A stretch of DNA of 64,000 nt. Source: Massilia sp. YIM B02763 (GTDB lineage Bacteria; Pseudomonadota; Gammaproteobacteria; Burkholderiales; Burkholderiaceae_D). The notes under the pieces are model-generated. The model was not told the DNA's origin. It ran no database searches and saw nothing but the letters and a program-made list of their open reading frames with translations. Where the stretch lies: assembly GCF_030412015.1 (NCBI RefSeq), contig NZ_JASNRD010000004.1, positions 62,001 to 126,000 on the forward strand. Direction: 5' to 3'. The translations under genes were made by a program, and so were the position numbers. Shown here piece after piece: positions 23,377-31,359 of the stretch (its first letter is position 1; every line of letters starts with the position of its first letter).

Positions 23377-25466
23377 ACCAGATCCAGAGCCTGATTGCGG
23401 AGCTGCGCCGCCACAAGTACGCCACCCCGGCGTTCCTGCTGGCGCTGCTCGCCATGATCATGCTGCCGTTGCCGCCGGTGCTGCTGGACGTCCTGTTCAC
23501 CTTCAACATCGTGCTGGCCCTGATCGTGATCCTGGTCTCGGTGTCGGCCAAGCGTCCGCTCGACTTCTCCGTGTTCCCGACCGTGATCCTGGGCACGACG
23601 CTGATGCGGCTGGCGCTGAACGTGGCCTCCACGCGCGTGGTGCTGCTGCACGGCCACGAGGGCACGCACGCGGCCGGCCAGGTGATCGAATCGTTCGGCA
23701 ACGTCGTCATCGGCGGCAATTTCGTCGTCGGCCTGGTGGTGTTCGTGATCCTCATGATCATCAACTTCGTGGTCGTCACGAAGGGCGCCGAGCGTATCTC
23801 AGAGGTCTCGGCGCGCTTCACGCTCGATGCGCTGCCCGGCAAGCAGATGGCGATCGACGCCGACCTGAACGCGGGCCTGATCAACCAGGAAAAGGCCCAG
23901 CAGCGGCGCAAGGACGTGGCCACCGAGGCGGACTTCTACGGCGCCATGGACGGCGCCTCGAAGTTCGTGCGCGGCGACGCCATCGCCTCGATCCTGATCC
24001 TGCTCATCAACATCATCGGCGGCGTGGCGATCGGCTCGCTGATGCACGACCTGTCGTTCGGCGACGCCTTCCGCCAGTTCGCGCTGCTGACCATCGGCGA
24101 CGGCCTGGTCGCCCAGATCCCGGCGCTGCTGCTGTCGGCCGCCGCCGCCATCCTGGTCACCCGCATCAGCGATTCCGGCGACTTCGAGGACCAGGTGAGC
24201 GGCCAGCTGCTGGCCCAGCCGAACGTGCTGTACTCGGCCGCCGGCGTGATGGTGATCCTGGCTTTGGTGCCGGGCATGCCGTGGTTCTACTTCATGGTGT
24301 TCGCCGCCGCCCTCGGCTACGTGGCATGGCGCCTGTCGAACCGCGTCACGCCGCCGGACAACGCCAATGTCGCCGCCATCGAGGCGGCCCTGCGCGACGA
24401 ACGCGCGCCGGAACTCGACTGGCAGCAGCTGCCGGTGGTGCAGCCGATCTCCGTGGCCGTCGGCTACAAGCTGGTGCACCTGGTCGACAAAACCCAGGGC
24501 GAGGTGCTCGTCAAGCGCATCAAGGGCGTGCGCCAGAGCCTGTCGGAGCAGATGGGCCTCCTGCTGCCCGCCATTGGCGTGCGCGACGACCTGACGCTGC
24601 GCCCGAACCAGTACGCGATCGCGATCAACGGCACCGTCGTGGCCGAGGGCGAGGTGCAGCCGGATGCGCTGATGGCGATCCCGTCGCCCAATGTGTACGG
24701 GGAGCTGGACGGCATCCCGGCGATCGAGCCGGCGTTCGGCATGGCCGTCACCTGGATCGAGCCGGACCAGAAGGCGCACGCGCTGGGACAGGGCTACCAG
24801 GTGGTCGAGGTGGCCAGCGCCATCGCCACCCATACCTCGAAGGTGGCGCGCGACTACATGTCGGAACTGTTCCGCCACGAGGACGTGCCGGCGCTGATGG
24901 AACGCCTGACGGCGCTGTCGCCCAAGCTCGCCGGGGCGCTCGACAAGGCCCTCACGCATACGCAGCTGCTGCGCGTGTTCCGCGTGCTGCTGGCCGAGAA
25001 CGTGTCGCTCAAGGACATCGTCGTCATCGCCACCACGCTGCTGGACAGCGCCGAAACGACCAAGGATCCGATCCTGCTGGCGGCCGAGGTGCGCTGCGCG
25101 CTGCGGCGCCAGATCGTCTCCGGCCTGTACGGCAAGAAGAAGGACATGCCGGCCTTTAACCTGTCCGGCGAGCTGGAAAACATGCTGCTCGGTTCCCTCA
25201 ACCAGGCGCGCCAGAACGGCGGCGGCAAGGTCGTGCTGGACAACTACCCGATCGACCCGCAACTGCTGTCGCAGCTGCAGCTGAACATGCCGGTGGCGCG
25301 CGAACAGATGAAGCAGCAGCACACGCCGCCGCTGCTGCTGGTGCTGCCGCAGATCCGGCCGCTGCTGGCCCGCTATGCGCGCCTGTTCGCGCCGGGGCTG
25401 CACGTGCTGTCGTATAACGAGATTCCCGAGAACCGCGAAGTGTCGATCGTCGGCACCGTGGGCTGA
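23373..25466 (+). CDS. flhA: Flagellar export gate protein FlhA
   Basis: Encodes 697 residues, standard for FlhA. Eight membrane segments fill about residues 1-325, with the conserved FHIPEP-type loop K-G-A-E-R-I-S-E-V-S-A-R-F-T-L-D and P-G-K-Q-M-A-I-D-A-D-L-N-A-G. The cytoplasmic C-terminal domain binds export chaperones. GAGG precedes the ATG at coupling distance from flhB. It is the last gene of the plus-strand operon, converging on the FliK-like gene across 163 bp. Confidence 0.96.
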   Translation: MNQIQSLIAELRRHKYATPAFLLALLAMIMLPLPPVLLDVLFTFNIVLALIVILVSVSAKRPLDFSVFPTVILGTTLMRLALNVASTRVVLLHGHEGTHAAGQVIESFGNVVIGGNFVVGLVVFVILMIINFVVVTKGAERISEVSARFTLDALPGKQMAIDADLNAGLINQEKAQQRRKDVATEADFYGAMDGASKFVRGDAIASILILLINIIGGVAIGSLMHDLSFGDAFRQFALLTIGDGLVAQIPALLLSAAAAILVTRISDSGDFEDQVSGQLLAQPNVLYSAAGVMVILALVPGMPWFYFMVFAAALGYVAWRLSNRVTPPDNANVAAIEAALRDERAPELDWQQLPVVQPISVAVGYKLVHLVDKTQGEVLVKRIKGVRQSLSEQMGLLLPAIGVRDDLTLRPNQYAIAINGTVVAEGEVQPDALMAIPSPNVYGELDGIPAIEPAFGMAVTWIEPDQKAHALGQGYQVVEVASAIATHTSKVARDYMSELFRHEDVPALMERLTALSPKLAGALDKALTHTQLLRVFRVLLAENVSLKDIVVIATTLLDSAETTKDPILLAAEVRCALRRQIVSGLYGKKKDMPAFNLSGELENMLLGSLNQARQNGGGKVVLDNYPIDPQLLSQLQLNMPVAREQMKQQHTPPLLLVLPQIRPLLARYARLFAPGLHVLSYNEIPENREVSIVGTVG

Positions 25467-25596
25467 GCGTTGAAAGAACGAATCGTTGCCTCTGCATTAC
25501 AGGCCGTATCCATGTGCACATTTCAGGCGACGTCTTGGTCGACGAAGGATACGAAGCCGGGATGGTCTGCGTTGTGGTCCCGGCCGTGGTCGGCCA

Positions 25597-25630
25597 ATCA
25601 CGCATCGTCGAGGAGCATCCGATGCGTGAT
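25597..25630. terminator. Inverted repeat between flhA and the FliK-like gene
   Basis: Arms ATCACGCATCG (25597-25607) and CGATGCGTGAT (25620-25630) are perfect over 11 bases around a 12-base loop, at the meeting point of two convergent genes. There is no T run on either side, so any terminator function is uncertain. Confidence 0.45.
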
Positions 25631-26502
25631 CAGGCTACTTGCGGAAATGGCGTGGACGGCAATAGCAGCGCCAGCTCCGCCATCGCGCGAAACACTGGCA
25701 GGCTAAGGGCATCGGCCGCCTCGGCCGAAGGCACGCGCGCATGCACGTGCCCGTCCGGCAGTGTATCGCGGAACGTCCACGCCAGCACGCGCAGGCCGGC
25801 GCGCTGCACGGCTTCCTCGAGCTGGGGCTGCATCCAGCGCAGGCGCGCCGCGGTACGCTTGTCCGATGCGTACAATTCCATCGCGATCCCATCGGCCACC
25901 GGCAACGCCTGGATGGTGACGACGGTGCCGTCGTCCAGTACCAGTTCCAGGCGCAGGGCGGCGCGGCCGCGCCGGCGCCGCTTCGGCTGGCCCGCCGCTT
26001 CGTCGTCCGCGGCGAGCACGCGCAGGTGCTGCTCGCGCGCGCCGTTGGCGTGCACGGTGAAGCGCCAGGCGTCGAGCGGCGTGGCGGGCACGTCCGGCTG
26101 GCGCAGCATGCGCGGATCCTGGCCGCTTTGCAGCAAGGCGGTGGGCAGCTGGCCCTCGCGTGCCTGTTGTTCGCGCGCCGCGACCTGGGCGCCGTAGTTG
26201 CGCACCGTGCCGCGCCAGTTCGCCGCCAATGTGGCGCCATCCTGGGTCGGCCAGACCAGCTGGCGCGACATGGCCAATTGGTCCGGTCGCATGGCCGCGC
26301 CATCCTGGCCGGGGGCCGCGTCGCCGCCCTGCGCCAGGCCCGGCGCAGGCTGGGCGGCCGGCAGCGCCAGCGCCTCGGCCTCCGCCTGCAGCAGCACGGC
26401 GGGCAGAGCGGTGGCGACGGGGCCGACGGGCGGCACGGCCGGAACCGGCACGGCGGGCGCGGGGAGGGTCGAGGTGGCGGTGGGAATCGTGAGACTGGCC
26501 AT
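25630..26502 (-). CDS. Flagellar-cluster protein with FliK-like C-terminal domain
   Basis: Encodes 290 residues. About 1-75 are Ala/Pro-rich low-complexity sequence. About 185-265 read like the Flg_hook domain of FliK: L-R-L-E-L-V-L-D-D-G-T-V-V-T-I, A-M-E-L-Y-A-S-D-K-R-T, L-E-E-A-V-Q-R-A-G-L. The order of strands and the helix resembles the true FliK at 9773-11035, but P-P-x-L-G is missing. No export signal is seen. It lies after the flagellin terminator, so it probably needs its own promoter, and no strong ribosome site precedes the ATG. Function is not known; a second secretion-control protein is the leading guess. Confidence 0.6.
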   Translation of the reverse strand: MASLTIPTATSTLPAPAVPVPAVPPVGPVATALPAVLLQAEAEALALPAAQPAPGLAQGGDAAPGQDGAAMRPDQLAMSRQLVWPTQDGATLAANWRGTVRNYGAQVAAREQQAREGQLPTALLQSGQDPRMLRQPDVPATPLDAWRFTVHANGAREQHLRVLAADDEAAGQPKRRRRGRAALRLELVLDDGTVVTIQALPVADGIAMELYASDKRTAARLRWMQPQLEEAVQRAGLRVLAWTFRDTLPDGHVHARVPSAEAADALSLPVFRAMAELALLLPSTPFPQVA

Positions 26503-26522
26503 GATGTCGGCAGGTTGAAAGT

Positions 26523-26549
26523 AAAAAGGCCAACCGTGCGGTTGGCCTT
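26523..26549 (-). terminator. Rho-independent terminator of the flagellin gene
   Basis: On the minus strand AAGGCCAACCG and CGGTTGGCCTT form a perfect hairpin followed by TTTTT, 37 bases past the flagellin stop. It separates flagellin from the FliK-like gene. Confidence 0.92.
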
Positions 26550-26585
26550 CGAAACATTCCGGACGCTAGCGCCCGAAGCGGCCCA

Positions 26586-27452
26586 TTACTGGAGCAGCGA
26601 CATGACCATCGAGGACATGCTGTTGGTCTGCTTCAGCATCGCGGTGCCAGCCTGCAGCAGCATCTGGTTCGACGTCATGTTGGCCGATTCGCTGGCGAAG
26701 TCGACGTCCATCAGGAGACCGGTCGCGTTCTTGGTGTTGGTGCTGATGTTCGACAGGTTGTTGTACACGTGGTCGAGGCGGTTGGCCGCAGCGCCCAGAC
26801 CCGAACGCAGGGTATTGACCGAGTCCAGCGCGGTGGTCAGGTTGCCGATGGCGGTGCCTGCGGCGGCGGTCAGTTCGGTGCCGGCGGTACCGGAGTAGGT
26901 GCTGACTGCGCTCGATACATTGGTCTGCACGGTCGACATGGCCGACGACAGGTCCACGTCCATGGTTTCGGTCGACGAAGCGCCGATCTGGAACGTCATC
27001 TTATTGGCGATCAGGGTGCCTGCACCCGAAGCGTTACCAACCAGCAGCGTCTTGCCGCCGAAGGTAGTATTTTTCAGGACGTTGGCCAGTTCCTTGCCCA
27101 GATCGTTGTATTCCGCCTGCATGGCGGTCTTGTCTTGGGCGGTCGACGAACCGTCGGCTGCCTGGGTTGCCAGATCCTTCATGCGGATCAGCATGTTGCT
27201 GACTTCGTCCAGTGCGCCTTCGGCGGTCTGCAGCATGGCGGTGGCGTTCTGGGTGTTGCGCATGGCCACGGCCATGCCCGAGCTCTGAGCTTTCAGGCGC
27301 GAAGCGATCTGCAGGCCGGCAGCGTCGTCCATTGCCGAGTTGATGCGATAGCCGGTCGACAGGCGGGTCTGCGAGGTCGACAGGGCCGACTGGTTACGGG
27401 TGATGGCGTTTTGTGCCGACAGTGCAGCGTTGTTGGTGTGAAGGCTCAGCAT
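26586..27452 (-). CDS. fliC: Flagellin (LafA-like filament protein)
   Basis: Encodes 288 residues, short for a flagellin and close to the lateral flagellin LafA. The N-terminal D0/D1 region has S-L-H-T-N-N-A-A-L-S-A-Q-N and L-S-T-G-Y-R-I-N-S-A-M-D-D-A-A-G-L. The C-terminus has V-D-F-A-S-E-S-A-N-M-T and N-Q-M-L-L-Q-A-G-T-A-M-L. The central domain is a small Thr/Ser/Ala-rich stretch, a likely target for O-glycosylation. The ATG follows AGGGAG; a longer reading to 27533 has no family match. The downstream neighbours on the same strand side are glycan genes. Confidence 0.95.
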   Translation of the reverse strand: MLSLHTNNAALSAQNAITRNQSALSTSQTRLSTGYRINSAMDDAAGLQIASRLKAQSSGMAVAMRNTQNATAMLQTAEGALDEVSNMLIRMKDLATQAADGSSTAQDKTAMQAEYNDLGKELANVLKNTTFGGKTLLVGNASGAGTLIANKMTFQIGASSTETMDVDLSSAMSTVQTNVSSAVSTYSGTAGTELTAAAGTAIGNLTTALDSVNTLRSGLGAAANRLDHVYNNLSNISTNTKNATGLLMDVDFASESANMTSNQMLLQAGTAMLKQTNSMSSMVMSLLQ

Positions 27453-27500
27453 GGTTGGCTCCCTTGAATTCAGTAATCCGGCGGTCCGGTTTCGGTAATC

Positions 27501-27534
27501 TGTGAGATTCGTTCGAGATTGTCTCGCTCTCACA
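27501..27534. repeat. Nested inverted repeat upstream of flagellin
   Basis: Outer arms TGTGAGA (27501-27507) and TCTCACA (27528-27534) enclose inner arms CGAGA and TCTCG (27514-27526). The element lies 49-82 bases before the flagellin ATG. It may be an operator or a 5' leader stem. No sigma-28 promoter could be placed with confidence in this region. Confidence 0.5.
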
Positions 27535-27651
27535 AGTACAAGACGACCGATTAAAGCCGGGCATTAAGTGCCATGCGGAAATTTTTTTAAATATTTTTTA
27601 GGCGATGTAAAGAATGCAAGGAAGGGCCCGCATGCGCCGGCACCGGCCAGC

Positions 27652-27675
27652 AAAAAGCCGGCGCGAGGCCGGCTT
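27652..27675 (-). terminator. Terminator of the aminotransferase gene
   Basis: On the minus strand AAGCCGGC, a five-base loop and GCCGGCTT are followed by TTTTT, 22 bases past the stop codon. Confidence 0.92.
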
Positions 27676-27696
27676 CGGAGGGGAGCGGGCGTGCGC

Positions 27697-28869
27697 TCAC
27701 TCGGACTGCAGCGCCGCGCGGATCACCTGGCCGACCACGTGGATCTTGTCGGCATCCATGGTCTGGCCGGTCGGCAGCACGATGACGCTCGCGGCCACGG
27801 CCTCGGTGGCCGGCAGCAGCAGGCCGGCATGGGGAAACAAGGAGCGGTAGGGTTCCATCTTGTGGCAGCCGGGCCAGAAATAACGGCGCGCCAGGATGTT
27901 CTCGGCGCGCAGCGTATCGACCAGGCGGTCGCGCGGCACCGCGCAATCGGGCGCGACCTCGGCGATCACGTACTGGTAGTTGTTGCGTTCGGCCTCGTCG
28001 TATTCGACCAGTCGCACGCCCGGGATGCCGGCCAGCTCCTCGCGGTAGGCGCGGTAATTGGCGCGGTTGGCCGCGATCACGTCGTCGACGGCCTTCAGGT
28101 TCACGAGGCCCATCGCGGCGGCGATCTCGATCATCTTGCCGTTGGTACCGGGATAGCTGACCTGGTCCAGGCCGGAAAAGCCGAAGTTGCGCATCAGGCG
28201 CATGGTGCACGCCAGCTCGTCGTCGTCGGTGACGACGGCGCCGCCCTCGAAGGAATTGAAGAACTTGGTGGCATGGAAGCTCAGCACCTCGCAGGCGCCG
28301 AAGCTGCCGATCTTGCGGCCGCCGTGCGTGCAACTGAAGGCGTGGGCGGCGTCGAACATCAGCTTCAGGCCGAATTCGTCCGCTATCGCCTGCAGTTCCT
28401 CGACCGGCGCGGCGCGTCCCCACAGGTGCACGCCGATGATGCCGCTGGTGCGCGGGGTGATCATCTTGCGCACGGCGGCCGGGTCGAGCGTGTGGGTGGC
28501 CGGGTCGATGTCGGCGAACACCGGGGTGATGCCCTGCCACTGCAGCGCGTGGGCGGTGGCGACGAAGGTATAGGCCGGGACGATCACCTCGCCCTCCATG
28601 CCGAGCGCGCGGATCGCGATCTCGAGGGCGATGGTGCCGTTGCACATGGCGACGCAATGCTTCACGCCCAGGTGCGCGGCGACTTCCTGTTCGAACTGCT
28701 GGACCAGCGGGCCGTCGTTGGACAGCCAGCGGCGGTCGAAGATGTCCTCGACGTGGCGCATGAAGGCGTCGCGGTCGCCCATGTTCGGGCGGCCGACGTG
28801 CAGTTGCTCCTCGAAGGCGGGAGCGGCTCCGTTGATGGCCAGGTCGGCGCGGCGGCGGATTGATTTCAC
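27697..28869 (-). CDS. VioA-type nucleotide-sugar aminotransferase (DegT/DnrJ/EryC1/StrS family)
   Basis: Encodes 390 residues. These PLP enzymes put an amino group on a keto-sugar nucleotide. The PLP lysine is Lys202 in S-F-H-A-T-K-F-F-N-S-F-E-G-G-A, the form seen in VioA, which makes dTDP-4-amino-4,6-dideoxyglucose (viosamine). Asp173 (F-D-A-A-H-A-F) contacts the cofactor nitrogen. The family segment V-P-A-Y-T-F-V-A-T-A-H-A-L is near residue 97. It lies 10 bp after the GT41 gene and next to flagellin, so a role in flagellin glycan synthesis is inferred. The exact sugar cannot be read from sequence. Confidence 0.88.
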   Translation of the reverse strand: MKSIRRRADLAINGAAPAFEEQLHVGRPNMGDRDAFMRHVEDIFDRRWLSNDGPLVQQFEQEVAAHLGVKHCVAMCNGTIALEIAIRALGMEGEVIVPAYTFVATAHALQWQGITPVFADIDPATHTLDPAAVRKMITPRTSGIIGVHLWGRAAPVEELQAIADEFGLKLMFDAAHAFSCTHGGRKIGSFGACEVLSFHATKFFNSFEGGAVVTDDDELACTMRLMRNFGFSGLDQVSYPGTNGKMIEIAAAMGLVNLKAVDDVIAANRANYRAYREELAGIPGVRLVEYDEAERNNYQYVIAEVAPDCAVPRDRLVDTLRAENILARRYFWPGCHKMEPYRSLFPHAGLLLPATEAVAASVIVLPTGQTMDADKIHVVGQVIRAALQSE

Positions 28870-28879
28870 GGCGGCTTCC

Positions 28880-31066
28880 TCAAGAGACGGATCGGGCGGA
28901 TTCAGGCACCAGTTCGGACAGCTCGACGCGCAGCGGCGCCGGCGCTTCTCCCGCGCACCAGCGCTGCCACATCTTGCGCAGCCCCAGTTCCAGGCCGGCG
29001 GCGGCCACGCCCGGATAGCCGAGCACCGACTTCAGGAAGCGGTCGCGCATGGTGGCGCGCATGGCGGCCAGTGCCGACAGGTTCTGCGACAGGAACACGC
29101 CCAGCTTGACGTAGGTTTCGTCGTCCTCGGTAATGAAGGTGTTCAGGCCCAGGTGGGTCATGAATACGGTTGCGGCATAGCTGGGATTGGTCGCACCCAC
29201 GGTCGCCAGCGTCGGCACGCCCATCCACAGCGCGTTGCCCACCGTGGTCGAGCCCGTGTACGGGAACGGAGACAGGCAGATGTCGACATCGTAGTGCTGC
29301 CGCATGTATTCGTTGGTCTTTGCTCGCGGTCGAAACAGCAGGCGCTCGCGGCCGACGCCTTCGGCCGCGAACCAATCGATCAGCACGTCGTCGATGCCGG
29401 TCTGCATGCCGCCGAGCAGCATTTTGGAATCCGGAATCGCATGCAGCAGCTTCGACCACTGGGCGATGACGCCGCGGTTCAGCTTGCTCGCGCGGTGGAA
29501 GCTGCCGAAGGTCAGGTAGCCATTCTTCAGGGCCGGCAGGCCGTTGACCTCAGGTGCACCCTGTTCGGGCATGAACGCCGTGCCCATCGGCAAGCGTACG
29601 ATCTGCTCGCTGAACTGGTCGTCGTAACGCCCTTCGGGCAGCAGGAAGCGATCGGCCAGGATATAGTCCATCGCCCGTAGGCCGGTCGTACCGGCATAGC
29701 CGATCCAGGTTGCCTGTACTGGCGCCGGCTTACGTGCGAAAAGTGTCAGGCGGTTCAGGCCCGAGTGACCGGAAAGATCGATCAGGATGTCGATCCGGTC
29801 TTCGCGGATCAGCTTGTCTGCCTGCTCATCGTTCAAGCCGACGATGGGACGCCAGGCCTTCACCAAGTCGCGGTTCTTCGCGGTCATCGCATCCTCGACG
29901 ACGTTGTTGTAGTAGACGTAGAGCGATACTTGCTCGCTGTCCGCCATGGCTTCGAACATCGGTGTGATGAAACGCGACACCGCATGGGTGTACAGGTCGC
30001 CCGATACGAAACCGATGCGCAGTTGGCGGTGGGGATCGCGGTCGTTCGCGTGCGGTTGCTGCAACCCTCGCAGCGGAGTTTCCCAGCGTTCGCCGAACTC
30101 GAAATGCTTGCGTGTCAGTTCCGCGCCGTCGTGACAGGAATGGCTCAGCATAAACAAGGCGATGCTGTGGTTATAGGGAGAAGGTTCGAGGTCCAGCATG
30201 CGCCAGGCCAGTGACACGGCTTCTTCCCACTCACCCATGGTAAACAGCGCATGGGCCAGATTGCGCAGCGCAGTCATGTTGTCGGGTTGGAGTTCGACGG
30301 CGTGGCGCAATATGTCCAGAGCGGACGTCAGGTCGCCACGAACCTGCTCGGCGCCGCCGAGGTCGGCCAGCACGGCCGCGTCGTCCGGCCTGAGTTCGCG
30401 TGCCCGTTGCAGTGAAATGGCAGCGGCATCCTTCTGCTTGAGTGCCTGATGCGCCAGGCCCATCTGGTGGTGGGCCTTGAAGTGGTTTGGACGGCGTTCG
30501 ACAGCGGCGCGGTAATGCTCGATCGCGTTGTCGTAACGGTGCAGGGAATGTAGCAGGAAACCAAGGTCGTAATGGGCATCCACATGGTCGGGGTCCAGTT
30601 CGACGACCCGCTGCAACATCCCGATGGCTTCCTCATTCTTGCCTTGGCGGTGCAGCACGGCGACCAAGCTCAATAGCATGGCCGTATTGTCGGGAGCCAG
30701 TTCGGCGGCACGGCGTGCGCTTTGCTCGGCATCGATCGGATGGCCTGCGCGCAACAGGGTATCGGCCAAGCCCTTGTGCACGTCGGCAGTGTCCTGGAAG
30801 CGCAGCGCCTGACGATAATAATCCTGGGCCGCATCCAGTTCGCCGAGTTCCAGCATGGCTGCTCCTAGGACCGCATGCAGCCCCCTGAATTTCGGATTCA
30901 GTTCGAGCGCGCGGCGTACGCCGGCGGCGCCCTCGGCCAACTCCCCTTGCCTCAGCAGGGCAATGCCAAGCAAGGCATGGGCGTTCGCGTCGCGCGGGTT
31001 CATCCGGACTGCGCGGCGGTGCTGTTCGATCTCGTTGGTAGGGCGGGGTACGGCGATGGAATTCAT
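28880..31066 (-). CDS. TPR-repeat O-linked glycosyltransferase (GT41, OGT/SPINDLY type)
   Basis: Encodes 728 residues. About residues 15-320 are eight to nine TPR units (for example A-H-A-L-L-G-I-A-L-L-R-Q-G-E-L-A). About 345-715 are the GT41 catalytic region: L-R-I-G-F-V-S-G-D-L-Y-T-H-A-V-S-R-F, D-I-L-I-D-L-S-G-H-S-G-L-N-R, P-V-Q-A-T-W-I-G-Y-A-G-T-T-G and L-S-P-F-P-Y-T-G-S-T-T. Such cytoplasmic enzymes transfer sugars to Ser/Thr, and bacterial members beside flagellin genes modify flagellin. Upstream AAGG precedes the ATG. The TPR-coding part looks less GC-rich than the flagellar genes. The donor may be the sugar made by the aminotransferase downstream. Confidence 0.9.
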   Translation of the reverse strand: MNSIAVPRPTNEIEQHRRAVRMNPRDANAHALLGIALLRQGELAEGAAGVRRALELNPKFRGLHAVLGAAMLELGELDAAQDYYRQALRFQDTADVHKGLADTLLRAGHPIDAEQSARRAAELAPDNTAMLLSLVAVLHRQGKNEEAIGMLQRVVELDPDHVDAHYDLGFLLHSLHRYDNAIEHYRAAVERRPNHFKAHHQMGLAHQALKQKDAAAISLQRARELRPDDAAVLADLGGAEQVRGDLTSALDILRHAVELQPDNMTALRNLAHALFTMGEWEEAVSLAWRMLDLEPSPYNHSIALFMLSHSCHDGAELTRKHFEFGERWETPLRGLQQPHANDRDPHRQLRIGFVSGDLYTHAVSRFITPMFEAMADSEQVSLYVYYNNVVEDAMTAKNRDLVKAWRPIVGLNDEQADKLIREDRIDILIDLSGHSGLNRLTLFARKPAPVQATWIGYAGTTGLRAMDYILADRFLLPEGRYDDQFSEQIVRLPMGTAFMPEQGAPEVNGLPALKNGYLTFGSFHRASKLNRGVIAQWSKLLHAIPDSKMLLGGMQTGIDDVLIDWFAAEGVGRERLLFRPRAKTNEYMRQHYDVDICLSPFPYTGSTTVGNALWMGVPTLATVGATNPSYAATVFMTHLGLNTFITEDDETYVKLGVFLSQNLSALAAMRATMRDRFLKSVLGYPGVAAAGLELGLRKMWQRWCAGEAPAPLRVELSELVPESARSVS

Positions 31067-31301
31067 GAGGAACCTTGCGTGCGCTAAAGATCGGCAATCA
31101 CTGTCGTCGGCAGTGGGCCATGCGATTGGAATTTCTTTGCGGAAATACTCTCCGTTGCGATTTTAAATGCACGGCGGGGCGAAGTGGCGGATTTGTTGCG
31201 GATAGCACGACAAATTTTTGGATTCGTTAGCAGAAGATAATCGCTTTACCGCCAAGCGCCATGCATCCGGGACACCGCCGTCCCGCGGCTTGCGCATGGC
31301 C

Positions 31302-31331
31302 TTCACGCCCGCTCGGCGGATGGTCTACAAT
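31302..31331 (+). promoter_or_regulatory. Candidate sigma-70 promoter of dusA
   Basis: TTCACG (31302-31307) and TACAAT (31326-31331) are 18 bp apart, 28 bases before the chosen dusA start. The rest of the 293-bp gap between the GT41 gene and dusA (31067-31359) shows no gene and no other site that I can support. Confidence 0.5.
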
Positions 31332-31359
31332 GCAGGGTTCGACCATCGCCGAATACCCC

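Noticed and set aside
27560-27580. Possible sigma-54 promoter (TGGCAC...TGC) upstream of flagellin
   Set aside because: The GG-to-GC spacing is eight, not ten, bases, and no sigma-54 activator gene is in the cluster.
27484-27600. Sigma-28 promoter for flagellin
   Set aside because: ACCGAAAC resembles the -10, but the -35 position (CGAACGAA) does not match TAAAGTTT, so no call was made.
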